NCBI GenBank assembly: GCA_964611645.1
Contig: CAZTAO010000006.1
Coordinates: 62,001-126,000, forward strand
Direction: 5' to 3'
DNA from: CAZTAO01 sp964611645
GTDB lineage: Bacteria; Armatimonadota; UBA5829
Length of the DNA: 64,000 bases
Part shown: positions 51,015 through 58,592 of the stretch, piece after piece
Layout: the number at the start of each line of letters is the position of its first letter
Numbering within the stretch: position 1 is the stretch's first letter
Translations under genes and position numbers: made by a program
Notes under the pieces: generated by a model
Told to the model about the DNA's origin: nothing
The model's database searches: none
Seen by the model: only the letters and a program-made list of their open reading frames with translations

Positions 51015-52229
51015 TCAGACTCCCAGCACCAGATTATCCCTGTGTATCACTTCGTCGAAATCTTTGTGGCCTAGGATAGCTTCTATCTCTTCGCTGCGCT
51101 TTCCTCGTATGAGGTTGATCTCCTCACAGGAGTAGTTGGCTAGGCCTCGGGCTATCTTGGTTCCGGCCTCGTCAACCACGCTCACCAGGTCCCCGACCTC
51201 GAACGCCCCGGTGCAGCCTGTCACCCCGACCGAAAGCAGGCTCTTATTTTGCTTCACAAGCGCGGTCTTTGCGCCGTCGTTCACAATTACCTTGCCCTTC
51301 ACCCTGCTGCCGAAGGCTATCCACCGCTTGCGCTGGTTCAGGGTCTTGGGCCTGCTCAGGAAGCAGGTGCCGACCTTTTGGCCGTCCGCAATCTCCAGCA
51401 CCACATTAGCCCGCGCGGCATTGGCTATCACCATCTGCACGCCTGAGTTTGCGGCTATCTTTGCGGCGTCCAGCTTGCTGCGCATTCCGCCGCTGCCGGT
51501 CTCGCCCTGGCCACCCGCCAACCCCTCGATACTCGGCCCGATCTCTCGGACCTCCGGTATCAGCTTGCACTCCCCGCCCAGCCTCGGATCGGAATCGTAC
51601 AGGCCGTCCACATCGGACAGGTTAATGAGCAGGTCGGCGTCCACGCTGGCAGCAACAAGCGCCGATAGCGTATCGTTCTCCCCGAACCGGATCTCCTCGG
51701 TCGCGACGGTGTCGTTCTCATTAACAATAGGCACGCACCCAAACCGCAGCAAAGTAAGCAGCGTATTCCGGGCATTCAAATACCGAGTCCGGTGCCGGAA
51801 GTCATCACGAGTGAGAAGCACCTGGGCACAGACAACTCCCTCGCCCACCGCAGTGGGAGAGGCGCCGCCCGCAAGCAGCCCCTTAGCGAAGCGGGGCTGC
51901 GAAAGGGGCTGGGGTGAGGGGTCTTCGTCCTTCCCCGCCGCTTCAAACAACTCCTCATACATCCGCATCAAGGCGCTCTGGCCAACTGCTGCGGCAGCCT
52001 GCTGCTCCGGGATGGTCTTGGGGCGCTCCGCCATTCCCAGCTTCTGCATCCCGGCCCGAATAGCGCCGGAGGAGACGATCACAAGCTCATTGCCCCTGGC
52101 CTTCAGCGTCGATATCTCGCCGACCAGCTTGGAAAGCTTGCTCGTGTCCAGCTTGCCATCAGCCGACACCAGGCTGCTGGTGCCAACTTTCACCACTATT
52201 CGCTGCGATTTGCTATCGCCAGGCTTCAT
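51015..52229 (-). CDS. proB: Glutamate 5-kinase with in-frame repeat insertion
   Basis: A 404-residue kinase for proline synthesis: amino-acid kinase domain (V-V-K-V-G-T-S-S-L near residue 12, V-S-S-G-A-I near 52, V-N-E-N-D-T-V near 170, G-T-G-G-M-type G-S-G-G-M-R-S-K-L near 235) and a C-terminal PUA domain (about 300-390). Between Y-E-E-L-F near 91 and C-A-Q-V-L-L-T-R-D-D, where other ProB proteins have only a few residues, about 30 residues rich in Pro, Ser, Gly and Ala are present, encoded by a family D-like repeat. ATG 52229 begins the homology and overlaps obgE. Confidence 0.93.
   Translation of the reverse strand: MKPGDSKSQRIVVKVGTSSLVSADGKLDTSKLSKLVGEISTLKARGNELVIVSSGAIRAGMQKLGMAERPKTIPEQQAAAAVGQSALMRMYEELFEAAGKDEDPSPQPLSQPRFAKGLLAGGASPTAVGEGVVCAQVLLTRDDFRHRTRYLNARNTLLTLLRFGCVPIVNENDTVATEEIRFGENDTLSALVAASVDADLLINLSDVDGLYDSDPRLGGECKLIPEVREIGPSIEGLAGGQGETGSGGMRSKLDAAKIAANSGVQMVIANAARANVVLEIADGQKVGTCFLSRPKTLNQRKRWIAFGSRVKGKVIVNDGAKTALVKQNKSLLSVGVTGCTGAFEVGDLVSVVDEAGTKIARGLANYSCEEINLIRGKRSEEIEAILGHKDFDEVIHRDNLVLGV
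51837..51923. repeat. Family D-like repeat inserted in frame within proB
   Basis: Read on the minus strand the segment begins CCCTCACCCCAGCCCCTTTC and ends in CTCTCCCACTGCGGTGGGCG-A-G-G-G, matching the outer parts of the intergenic family D copies, with an inner GCAGCCCCGCTTCG / AAGGGGCTGC hairpin. It encodes ProB residues about 102-131 without frameshift or stop. Exact ends are uncertain by a few bases. Confidence 0.7.
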
Positions 52230-53499
52230 CAGCGAAATCGAACTCCATATCTTTAATACGCACGGTGTCGCCATTAGTTACGCCCGCGTCGAGTAATGCT
52301 TTCATCAAACCTATGCGCTCGAGCTGTTTGTGCATCCTGCGGACCCCGTACTCGTTGGAGGTATCTGTCCGCGCGAGTATCATTTCCACCTGTTTGCCGG
52401 TGACTATGAACTCTCCGGCATCGCCCCGGGTGATCTCGAATCTGTCCTGAGGTTCGACCGTGAACCGCACCACCTCTTCGGCCATCCTCACAGGTTCTCT
52501 CGGCAGCGCTCTGAGCACCTCCGCTATCCGGTAGAGCAGCTTCTGCACGCCCTCGCCGGTCACAGCCGAGATCCTGAAAACTTCCACACCAAGCGGCTTT
52601 ATCGCCTCTTCCACACTGTCCGCAATCTCCGCCGCTCCGCTGACATCACTCTTGTTGAGAGCCACCAGTTGGGGCAGCGTTCCCAGCCTTTCGCTGTGCG
52701 CGGCAAGCTCCGAGTTGATGGCTTCCAGGTCCTTCTCAGGCTCGCGCCCGCTGAACCCGCTGACATCAACCAAATGGACCAGCAGCCTCGTGCGCTCGAT
52801 GTGCCTCAGGAACTGCAAGCCCAACCCGGCCCCCTGGCTCGCCCCTTCGATCAGCCCCGGCATATCCGCGACCACGTAGGAGTCCTCGCCCGCCTTAACA
52901 ACGCCCAGGTTGGGGACCAGAGTGGTGAATGGGTAATCGGCAATCTTTGGCCTGGCGGCTGAGATGCGGGCGATGAGGGTGGACTTGCCCACGTTCGGGA
53001 ACCCGATAAGCCCCACATCCGCAACCAGTTTCAGCTCAAGCATCAGCTTCATCGGCTCGGTGGGTTCACCGCGATCCGCGAACTTGGGGGTGTGCAGCCG
53101 AGAGGTGGCAAAACTCTCATTGCCTCTGCCTCCGGCTCCGCCCTTGGCGATCACAGTCTCCACGCCGTCATCCACCAGGTCGGTGAGCACTCGCCCCGAT
53201 TCCGCCTCATAGACCACGGTTCCGACCGGGACCCGGATAATCATATCCACGCCGTTCTTGCCGTGCCGAGTGCTGGTCCCGCCGTCGCCGCCGCGCCCGG
53301 CCGCGTATTCGTGCTTGTACCGCAGGTCGACAAGCGTGTTCAACTGGCTGTCCGCCTGGAAGATCACGCTGCCGCCCGTGCCGCCGTCGCCGCCCGAAGG
53401 GCCGCCCCGCGGGATACCCTTCTCCCGCCGGAAAGCAACCGCCCCATTACCGCCGTCGCCGGATTTTACTGTTATTGAAACCTGATCAACAAATTGCAT
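52213..53499 (-). CDS. obgE: Obg-family GTPase ObgE/CgtA
   Basis: A 428-residue ribosome-associated GTPase. The Gly-rich Obg fold spans about 1-158 (S-G-D-G-G-N-G and G-G-D-G-G-x-G-G-x-V), the G domain follows (G-F-P-N-V-G-K-S-T near residue 166, D-M-P-G-L near 212, N-K-S-D near 285) and an OCT domain occupies about 345-428 with R-T-D-T-S-N-E-Y-G-V. ATG 53499 is the conserved start. It leads the obgE-proB-proA operon and has a strong promoter. Confidence 0.96.
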   Translation of the reverse strand: MQFVDQVSITVKSGDGGNGAVAFRREKGIPRGGPSGGDGGTGGSVIFQADSQLNTLVDLRYKHEYAAGRGGDGGTSTRHGKNGVDMIIRVPVGTVVYEAESGRVLTDLVDDGVETVIAKGGAGGRGNESFATSRLHTPKFADRGEPTEPMKLMLELKLVADVGLIGFPNVGKSTLIARISAARPKIADYPFTTLVPNLGVVKAGEDSYVVADMPGLIEGASQGAGLGLQFLRHIERTRLLVHLVDVSGFSGREPEKDLEAINSELAAHSERLGTLPQLVALNKSDVSGAAEIADSVEEAIKPLGVEVFRISAVTGEGVQKLLYRIAEVLRALPREPVRMAEEVVRFTVEPQDRFEITRGDAGEFIVTGKQVEMILARTDTSNEYGVRRMHKQLERIGLMKALLDAGVTNGDTVRIKDMEFDFADEAWR

Positions 53500-53542
53500 A
53501 AGTGTGAAGCATCTATTCCGAGTACATACAAGTACCAATATG

Positions 53543-53572
53543 ATTGTACCCGTCATGAGGGCCTAATGTCAA
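53543..53572 (-). promoter_or_regulatory. Sigma-70-type promoter of the obgE-proB-proA operon
   Basis: On the minus strand TTGACA (53572-53567) and TACAAT (53548-53543) lie 18 bases apart, about 45 bases upstream of the obgE ATG. Confidence 0.72.
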
Positions 53573-53590
53573 TGTTTTGAGGCTGAGGAA

Positions 53591-53633
53591 GACATTCCCC
53601 CTCCTCGCTAGGAGGGGGCTAGGGGGCGGTTCC
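53591..53633. repeat. GC-rich interspersed repeat, family C copy 2
   Basis: Differs from 13571-13612 by one inserted base and one substitution. It lies just upstream of the obgE promoter. Confidence 0.78.
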
Positions 53634-53758
53634 TTCAGCCTCCCGAATCGCAAACATATTGAAAGGCTGAATCGGCTCAGGAGGACCTTCGCCCTCCCTT
53701 GTTGCTACTACGTCATTTTACTGCTTGCAGCAACTCAATGATATCCGCAATCCCGGCA

Positions 53759-54136
53759 TCACCACGACCGGCTGGCGATCCACAACCCGACGCATACCAC
53801 CGCCACCCCGATCCAGCGGGAAAGCGGCACGTGTTCGTGGAACACCAATGGAGTGAGCAGCAGCACAAGCACTATGGCTAGACCCATGAACGGGTAGGCG
53901 AAGCTCAGGTCGCATCTTGAGATAGCTACTGTCCAGGCGGCGGCAGCCGCAACCGCCGCGATGAGGCCCAGTATCACCCAGGGGCAGACCAGCGCCCTGA
54001 GCATCAGGGAGGTCGTCTCATTGGTGCCGGGGCGGGAGATGGACTGCACCCCGAACTTGACCAGCAACTGCCCGACCACCGTCAGGCCGATGCAGGCGAA
54101 TATGTAAATGAGTCCCGAATCGCCGGTCTTAGGCAT
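53759..54136 (-). CDS. EmrE/ArnE-like small DMT-superfamily transporter
   Basis: A 125-residue protein with four hydrophobic helices. The first has Y-I-F-A-C-I-G-L-T-V-V-G-Q-L-L-V-K and the last ends in I-G-V-A-V-V-C-V-G, as in EmrE, ArnE/ArnF and related sugar-lipid flippase subunits. ATG 54136 overlaps the DegT gene by eight bases; a longer start is rejected because homology begins here. In this cluster it could flip an undecaprenyl-phosphate amino sugar (inference). Only one subunit gene is seen, whereas Arn uses two. Confidence 0.72.
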   Translation of the reverse strand: MPKTGDSGLIYIFACIGLTVVGQLLVKFGVQSISRPGTNETTSLMLRALVCPWVILGLIAAVAAAAAWTVAISRCDLSFAYPFMGLAIVLVLLLTPLVFHEHVPLSRWIGVAVVCVGLWIASRSW

Positions 54137-55292
54137 TGTAGCTCCTGATACAGTCGATAACTCGATCCTGGTCCTCTTCGGCCAGATCATTGTAGAACGG
54201 CAGGCGCAGCAAGCAGTCGCTGACGGTGTCCGTTACGGGGCAGTTGCAGGCGTCTCCCGCGACCCTGCGGCCCATTTCCGACGAGTGCAGGGGAACATAG
54301 TGGAACACTGCATGGATATCGTGGGATTTGAGGTGGGATATCAACCCCTGCCGGCTCCGGAGACTCGGCAGGATCATGTAGAACATATGGTATGGCTGTT
54401 CGCAGTGACCGGGAACCGTCGGCAGCCTCACCTCACTCTTCATAGCCCAGTCCGCAAGCAGTTCGTTATACCGCTCCCAGACTCGTTTCCTCTTAAGCTG
54501 GATTGCCTGCCTGCCCTCGAACTGCGCCCACAGAAACGCGGCCAGCAGGTCGGATGGCAGGTAGCTCGACCCGATGTCCACCCAGCCGTACTTGTCCACC
54601 TGCCCACGGAAGAACTTGCTCCTGTTGGTGCCCTTTTCCCGTATCACTTCCGCTCTTGCTGCCAACTCCAGATCGTTGATGAGCAGCGCTCCACCCTCGC
54701 CACACTGGAAGTTCTTGGTCTCGTGGAAGCTCTGCGTGGCCAGGCACCCGAACGTGCCCAGATTCTGTCCCTTGTATTTGCCGAACAGCCCGTGCGCATT
54801 GTCCTCGACCACCGGCACTGCGTGACGCCGGGCAATCTCCATTATCGCGTCCATCTCACAGCCGACGCCCGCGTAATGCACGGGAATAATGGCTTTGGTG
54901 CGCGGGGAGATCATCTCTTCCAGCCGCGATTCATCCATATTGAGAGTGTCGGGCCTTATGTCTATGAAAACCGGCTTGGCGCCTCTGAGCACAAACGCAT
55001 TCACGGTGGTCACAAACGTGAACGACGGCACTATCACCTCGTCGCCCGGGCCGATGTCCAATAGCATCGCGGCCATTTCGAGGGCATGAGTGCAGGAAGT
55101 TGTCAGAAGTACTTTGGGCACCCCGATCTCAGCCTCGAGGAAAGCCGAACACCTGGCGGTGAAGTAGCCGTCACCGGAGATATGCCCACGCCTGATAGCC
55201 TCCGCCACATACTCGAACTCCGGTCCGGCAAGGCAGGGCTTATTGAAGTTGATCGTGCTTTCTGTCGTCGTGTTCTCGGTCATCGTTGTCAC
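54129..55292 (-). CDS. DegT/DnrJ/EryC1-family sugar aminotransferase, WecE-like
   Basis: A 387-residue PLP-dependent enzyme aminating nucleotide-4-keto sugars. The order N-F-N-K-P at the start, L-T-T-S-C-T-H-A-L-E near residue 62, P-S-F-T-F-V-T-T near 89, and S-F-H-E-T-K-N with the PLP-Lys near 188 resembles dTDP-4-amino-4,6-dideoxygalactose transaminase. The stop of the WbqC gene overlaps GTG 55292; ATG 55283 is an alternative start. The exact sugar is not determined. Confidence 0.85.
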   Translation of the reverse strand: MTTMTENTTTESTINFNKPCLAGPEFEYVAEAIRRGHISGDGYFTARCSAFLEAEIGVPKVLLTTSCTHALEMAAMLLDIGPGDEVIVPSFTFVTTVNAFVLRGAKPVFIDIRPDTLNMDESRLEEMISPRTKAIIPVHYAGVGCEMDAIMEIARRHAVPVVEDNAHGLFGKYKGQNLGTFGCLATQSFHETKNFQCGEGGALLINDLELAARAEVIREKGTNRSKFFRGQVDKYGWVDIGSSYLPSDLLAAFLWAQFEGRQAIQLKRKRVWERYNELLADWAMKSEVRLPTVPGHCEQPYHMFYMILPSLRSRQGLISHLKSHDIHAVFHYVPLHSSEMGRRVAGDACNCPVTDTVSDCLLRLPFYNDLAEEDQDRVIDCIRSYNA

Positions 55293-55981
55293 GTTCCCCA
55301 GATATACTGCCCGGCCTCCGGTCCCTTCATGAACATCAGGTCCAGGATAGAGACCTGTGGATCGTAGGGCGGATAGAGCTGCTCATACTCCGGGTAGTTG
55401 TAGGTCATGTACTCCAGCGTGATCCCGGCGATCTCGAACTTCTCAGTCTCGATATAGTCTCTGGCGGATGGCCCGCTTATGTATTGGGTTGCTCCGACTT
55501 TGGTCAGAATGTCTATCAGGGCATCGGTTCTTGCGCCCTGAACATCCATCTCGGAGGAGCGCATAAACCGGGTGTGCTCGATTCCCAACTCACGAGCCAG
55601 GGCAATGGTTGTATCGATCGTGAGATCGGCCAGTTTCTCGTATCTCTGATCGTAATAATGGCGAATCAGCGTGGAGTACTGCCCCCAGAAGGGGCTGCGC
55701 TTATAGGATGCGCGCAGCTTGTCAAAGTGGGCAACATTCCACGGTTTATCCCAACTGATTGGTATGCCGATGATAGGTATACCTTCGCTGACATTGCCTT
55801 TGCAGTTCACGGGAATGGTGAGCCACTGGGTCCCTGCGGGCGTCTTGATCCTGTTCCTGTTGCGCCACCCGTGCTTGTCATATTGCACCGTGTCGTAGAA
55901 GATAAACAGGTCGGCGGCGTGTATCTGGTCGAAGTATCCTCTCCAGGGGATGTAGGAGGGCTGGAGGATCACGCACTTCAC
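55289..55981 (-). CDS. WbqC-like family protein
   Basis: A 230-residue protein of PF08889: I-L-Q-P-S-Y-I-P-W-R-G-Y-F-D near residue 5, F-Y-D-T-V-Q-Y near 28, W-R-N-R-N-R-I-K near 39 and a late L-Y-P-P-Y-D-P. WbqC proteins occur in O-antigen and exopolysaccharide loci, where they are thought to acylate or glycylate amino sugars. It sits between the GNAT and aminotransferase genes, consistent with modifying a 4-amino group. Confidence 0.85.
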   Translation of the reverse strand: MKCVILQPSYIPWRGYFDQIHAADLFIFYDTVQYDKHGWRNRNRIKTPAGTQWLTIPVNCKGNVSEGIPIIGIPISWDKPWNVAHFDKLRASYKRSPFWGQYSTLIRHYYDQRYEKLADLTIDTTIALARELGIEHTRFMRSSEMDVQGARTDALIDILTKVGATQYISGPSARDYIETEKFEIAGITLEYMTYNYPEYEQLYPPYDPQVSILDLMFMKGPEAGQYIWGT

Positions 55982-55985
55982 GGCA

Positions 55986-56537
55986 TCATTCCCCCGAACA
56001 CCATTCCACCCGCAGACCCTCGAACTCCTGCTTCAGCAGGCCCATGTAGAAGACCGACAGACGCTCCCCGTCCAGAATGAACTCATCCCGAAGCACTCCC
56101 TCGACCGCGAAGCCCAGACCGGTGTATGCGTTGATGGCGCGATGGTTGCGAACGTGCACCGTGAGCCAAAGCTTGTTCAGGCCCAGGTCTCCGAAGCCTT
56201 TCGATGCCGCCAGGTATACGGCGGTAGCGCCGATATGCTTGCCTCTCGAGCACCCTTCTCCGATGTAGATGGACAATCGAGCAGTATTCAGGTAGGTATC
56301 GAGCTTATCCAGGACCACATTGCCGACGTGTTCACCCTTCACCAGGATCGCAAACGCCTGTATGCTGCAATCGGCTTCGGCAGACGCGATCCACGCCAGA
56401 GTCTTTTCCAGGGACGGCTCCGCGCGCAAGCCTATGTTCGCCCTGACCGCGGGATCGCACATCCATCGGTACATGGAGTCCGCATGTTCCGCGGATAACG
56501 GGGCCAGCGATACGTCATCTCGCAGTCTTAGCATCAT
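55986..56537 (-). CDS. GNAT-family N-acetyltransferase (RimJ/RimL-like)
   Basis: A 183-residue acetyltransferase. Motif A is R-G-K-H-I-G-A-T-A near residue 99, and the V-H-V-R-N-H-R-A-I-N-A-Y-T-G-L-G-F-A-V-E-G segment is typical of the RimJ-like group including WecD-like sugar acetyltransferases. ATGATG at 56537 overlaps the GT2 stop by four bases. Acetylation of the amino sugar made by the neighbouring aminotransferase is inferred. Confidence 0.83.
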   Translation of the reverse strand: MMLRLRDDVSLAPLSAEHADSMYRWMCDPAVRANIGLRAEPSLEKTLAWIASAEADCSIQAFAILVKGEHVGNVVLDKLDTYLNTARLSIYIGEGCSRGKHIGATAVYLAASKGFGDLGLNKLWLTVHVRNHRAINAYTGLGFAVEGVLRDEFILDGERLSVFYMGLLKQEFEGLRVEWCSGE

Positions 56538-57529
56538 GCTTGGGCGTCCTCTTGCGGGCGTTCATTGTCCTCGCAGGCTGACCTCGTGCTGATGGCGTAG
56601 GCCGGCCTGCCTATGCTGGTGCTGAAGAGGCGGGCAATGTATTCGCCTATGATCCCAAGGGCAAACAACTGCGCGCCCGCGAAGATGGCTATTGTCGAAG
56701 CCAGGAAAGCGAAACCTGCCACCTTGGTTCCGGTGGTGAAGTATTTGAACAGAACAAACGCAAGGATTCCCGCCCCAAATACAGTGAATGCGAACCCAAC
56801 TATGCTGGCAATCTGGAGTGGCAGCGTGCTGAATCCGGTGACCATGTTCAGGCCAACCGTGCATAGTTTCCAGAATGTGTAGTTGGACGCTCCGATCTTG
56901 CGTGGATCGTGGCGCACCGGAATCCCGGCAAAGCGGGCGGTTGCCCACGTCAGCAGCACATCGATGCAGATGAACGAGCCCTGGTAAGTGGCAAAGGCCT
57001 CCCGCAGCTCTGTCCGAAACGCCCTGAAGGCGCTCACTTTCCGCGCTGTCTCCGCCCCCATTGCGCTCTGCAGAGCCAGTTTGGTGATCTGTGAGGCGCT
57101 GTCCCGCCAGAATCCGTGCTGCTCGTGCTCGGGGGTGCCGTAGACAACATCAAACCCCTGGTCCAGTTTGCCCAGCAGCTTGGGGATCTCCTCCGGAGGG
57201 TGCTGCAAGTCATCGTCCAACGTCACCGCTACCTCGTAACGCGCCTCCCTGATTCCGCAGAGGATGGCGTTGTGCTGCCCGTAGTTGCGCATCAAGTTGA
57301 TAGTTTTCACGCGCGGATGGGTGCGAGCAAGCTTTCGCAGCACATCCCAACTGCGGTCCCTGCTGCCGTCGTTCACGAGTATTATCTCGAAATCGTTCCC
57401 GTTGGCGTCGAAAGTCGCCTCAACTCTCGACACCAGTTCCTCAAGCGTGCCTTCACTGTTGTAGACAGGCGCTATGATCGAAACTCCCCCGCACAGTGGA
57501 GTATCGCTTTGGCCTTGTCGCTGGGTCAT
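56534..57529 (-). CDS. ArnC/DPM1-like family 2 glycosyltransferase
   Basis: A 331-residue enzyme. The GT-A domain has I-A-P-V-Y-N-S-E near residue 19, L-V-N-D-G-S-R-D near 51 and the metal-binding T-L-D-D-D-L-Q-H-P-P near 103; two hydrophobic helices lie at about 238-262 and 272-296, with a soluble tail. Such proteins load sugars on undecaprenyl phosphate at the cytoplasmic face. It leads the minus-strand operon and is divergent from a methyltransferase. Confidence 0.88.
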   Translation of the reverse strand: MTQRQGQSDTPLCGGVSIIAPVYNSEGTLEELVSRVEATFDANGNDFEIILVNDGSRDRSWDVLRKLARTHPRVKTINLMRNYGQHNAILCGIREARYEVAVTLDDDLQHPPEEIPKLLGKLDQGFDVVYGTPEHEQHGFWRDSASQITKLALQSAMGAETARKVSAFRAFRTELREAFATYQGSFICIDVLLTWATARFAGIPVRHDPRKIGASNYTFWKLCTVGLNMVTGFSTLPLQIASIVGFAFTVFGAGILAFVLFKYFTTGTKVAGFAFLASTIAIFAGAQLFALGIIGEYIARLFSTSIGRPAYAISTRSACEDNERPQEDAQA

Positions 57530-57675
57530 ATATGCTCCATCATCCCCGCTGGACCAGGAAATCCGGGTCCAATCCGGCTGAAACGGTCGTAGAGAAGAAT
57601 GAACCTAAGGATATTGGGCGCCGGCCGTCGAACTCTATGTTGGTAACTAACGGGCAAAGGGCGCCTCTTGGAAAT

Positions 57676-57686
57676 GGTATCATACC
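57676..57686. promoter_or_regulatory. Palindrome GGTATCATACC between divergent sugar genes; possible -10 elements
   Basis: GGTAT-C-ATACC is a perfect palindrome. On the plus strand it includes TGgTATCAT, like the other extended -10 sites here, and on the minus strand it includes TATGAT. It may be a shared promoter centre or an operator for the divergent genes at 57529 and 57744. No convincing -35 boxes are seen. Confidence 0.35.
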
Positions 57687-57743
57687 TACGAAGTAATTCC
57701 AACCGCCCCTGGCATACGTTCCTGTGGAGAATGGCCGACGACA

Positions 57744-58592
57744 ATGAGTCTTCCTGAGATATACGCGAAACTGACTGCCGACGAAAATGGGATATGGCGT
57801 TCGCCGAGCGCTGCTCCCATATCATATCCTGAAGGTGGAAACGCGGAGTGCTTCGAGCTTGAGGACCAGTCGTTCTGGTTTCAACACCGCAACGATTGTA
57901 TCGTCGAGGTAGTGAAACGCTTCCCCCCGGATGGCGAGATTCTGGATGTGGGGGGCGGCAACGGCTTCGTGGCCAGAAGGCTGATCGATGAAGGGTTCCA
58001 CACCGCCGTGCTGGAGCCTGGACCGGATGGCGCACTGAATGCCAGGGTTCACAGAGGAATACCCGTCGTTATTTGTTCGACTCTTGAAAGCGCAGGCTTT
58101 GAACCGGGGTCGCTCTCGGCCATAGGCCTGTTCGATGTCCTGGAGCACATAGAGGAAGACGAGCGATTTATGGAGTATGTCTGCTCCCTGCTGAAGCCCG
58201 GTGGCCTTGTCTACGCATCGGTTCCAGCCCATTCCTGGCTTTGGTCCGCGAGCGATGTCAGCGCGGAACACTTTCGCCGCTACAACAGGGCAACAGTGGG
58301 CAAGCTGCTCGGAGACTCATTCGAAACCCTGTGCTTCACCTACATGTTCCAGGCGCTGACGCTGCCTGTGTGGCTGCTGCGGACTCTGCCGTACAGACTT
58401 CGACTGACAAAGCAGAGCGGCCTGGTCAGCCCCGAAGTAGAGCATGGCAGCGGGCAGGGAGCAGTTCAGAGGTTTGTTGATCGCTGCCTCAAGGCAGAGA
58501 AAGACAGAATTCATCGTGGACTGAGCGTGGGAACGGGCACAAGTTGTCTGGTCGTCGCCAGGAAGATCGAAAGCAGCAGGAGTATGAGTTGA
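57744..58592 (+). CDS. Class I SAM-dependent methyltransferase
   Basis: A 282-residue methyltransferase. The SAM-binding motif is E-I-L-D-V-G-G-G-N-G-F near residue 66, V-L-E-P-G-P-D-G follows, and F-D-V-L-E-H-I-E near 131 is motif IV-like. A C-terminal segment after about 200 contains L-P-V-W-L-L-R-T-L-P-Y-R, which may contact the membrane. Such enzymes are common in polysaccharide loci. It overlaps the next gene as TTGA. Confidence 0.85.
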   Translation: MSLPEIYAKLTADENGIWRSPSAAPISYPEGGNAECFELEDQSFWFQHRNDCIVEVVKRFPPDGEILDVGGGNGFVARRLIDEGFHTAVLEPGPDGALNARVHRGIPVVICSTLESAGFEPGSLSAIGLFDVLEHIEEDERFMEYVCSLLKPGGLVYASVPAHSWLWSASDVSAEHFRRYNRATVGKLLGDSFETLCFTYMFQALTLPVWLLRTLPYRLRLTKQSGLVSPEVEHGSGQGAVQRFVDRCLKAEKDRIHRGLSVGTGTSCLVVARKIESSRSMS

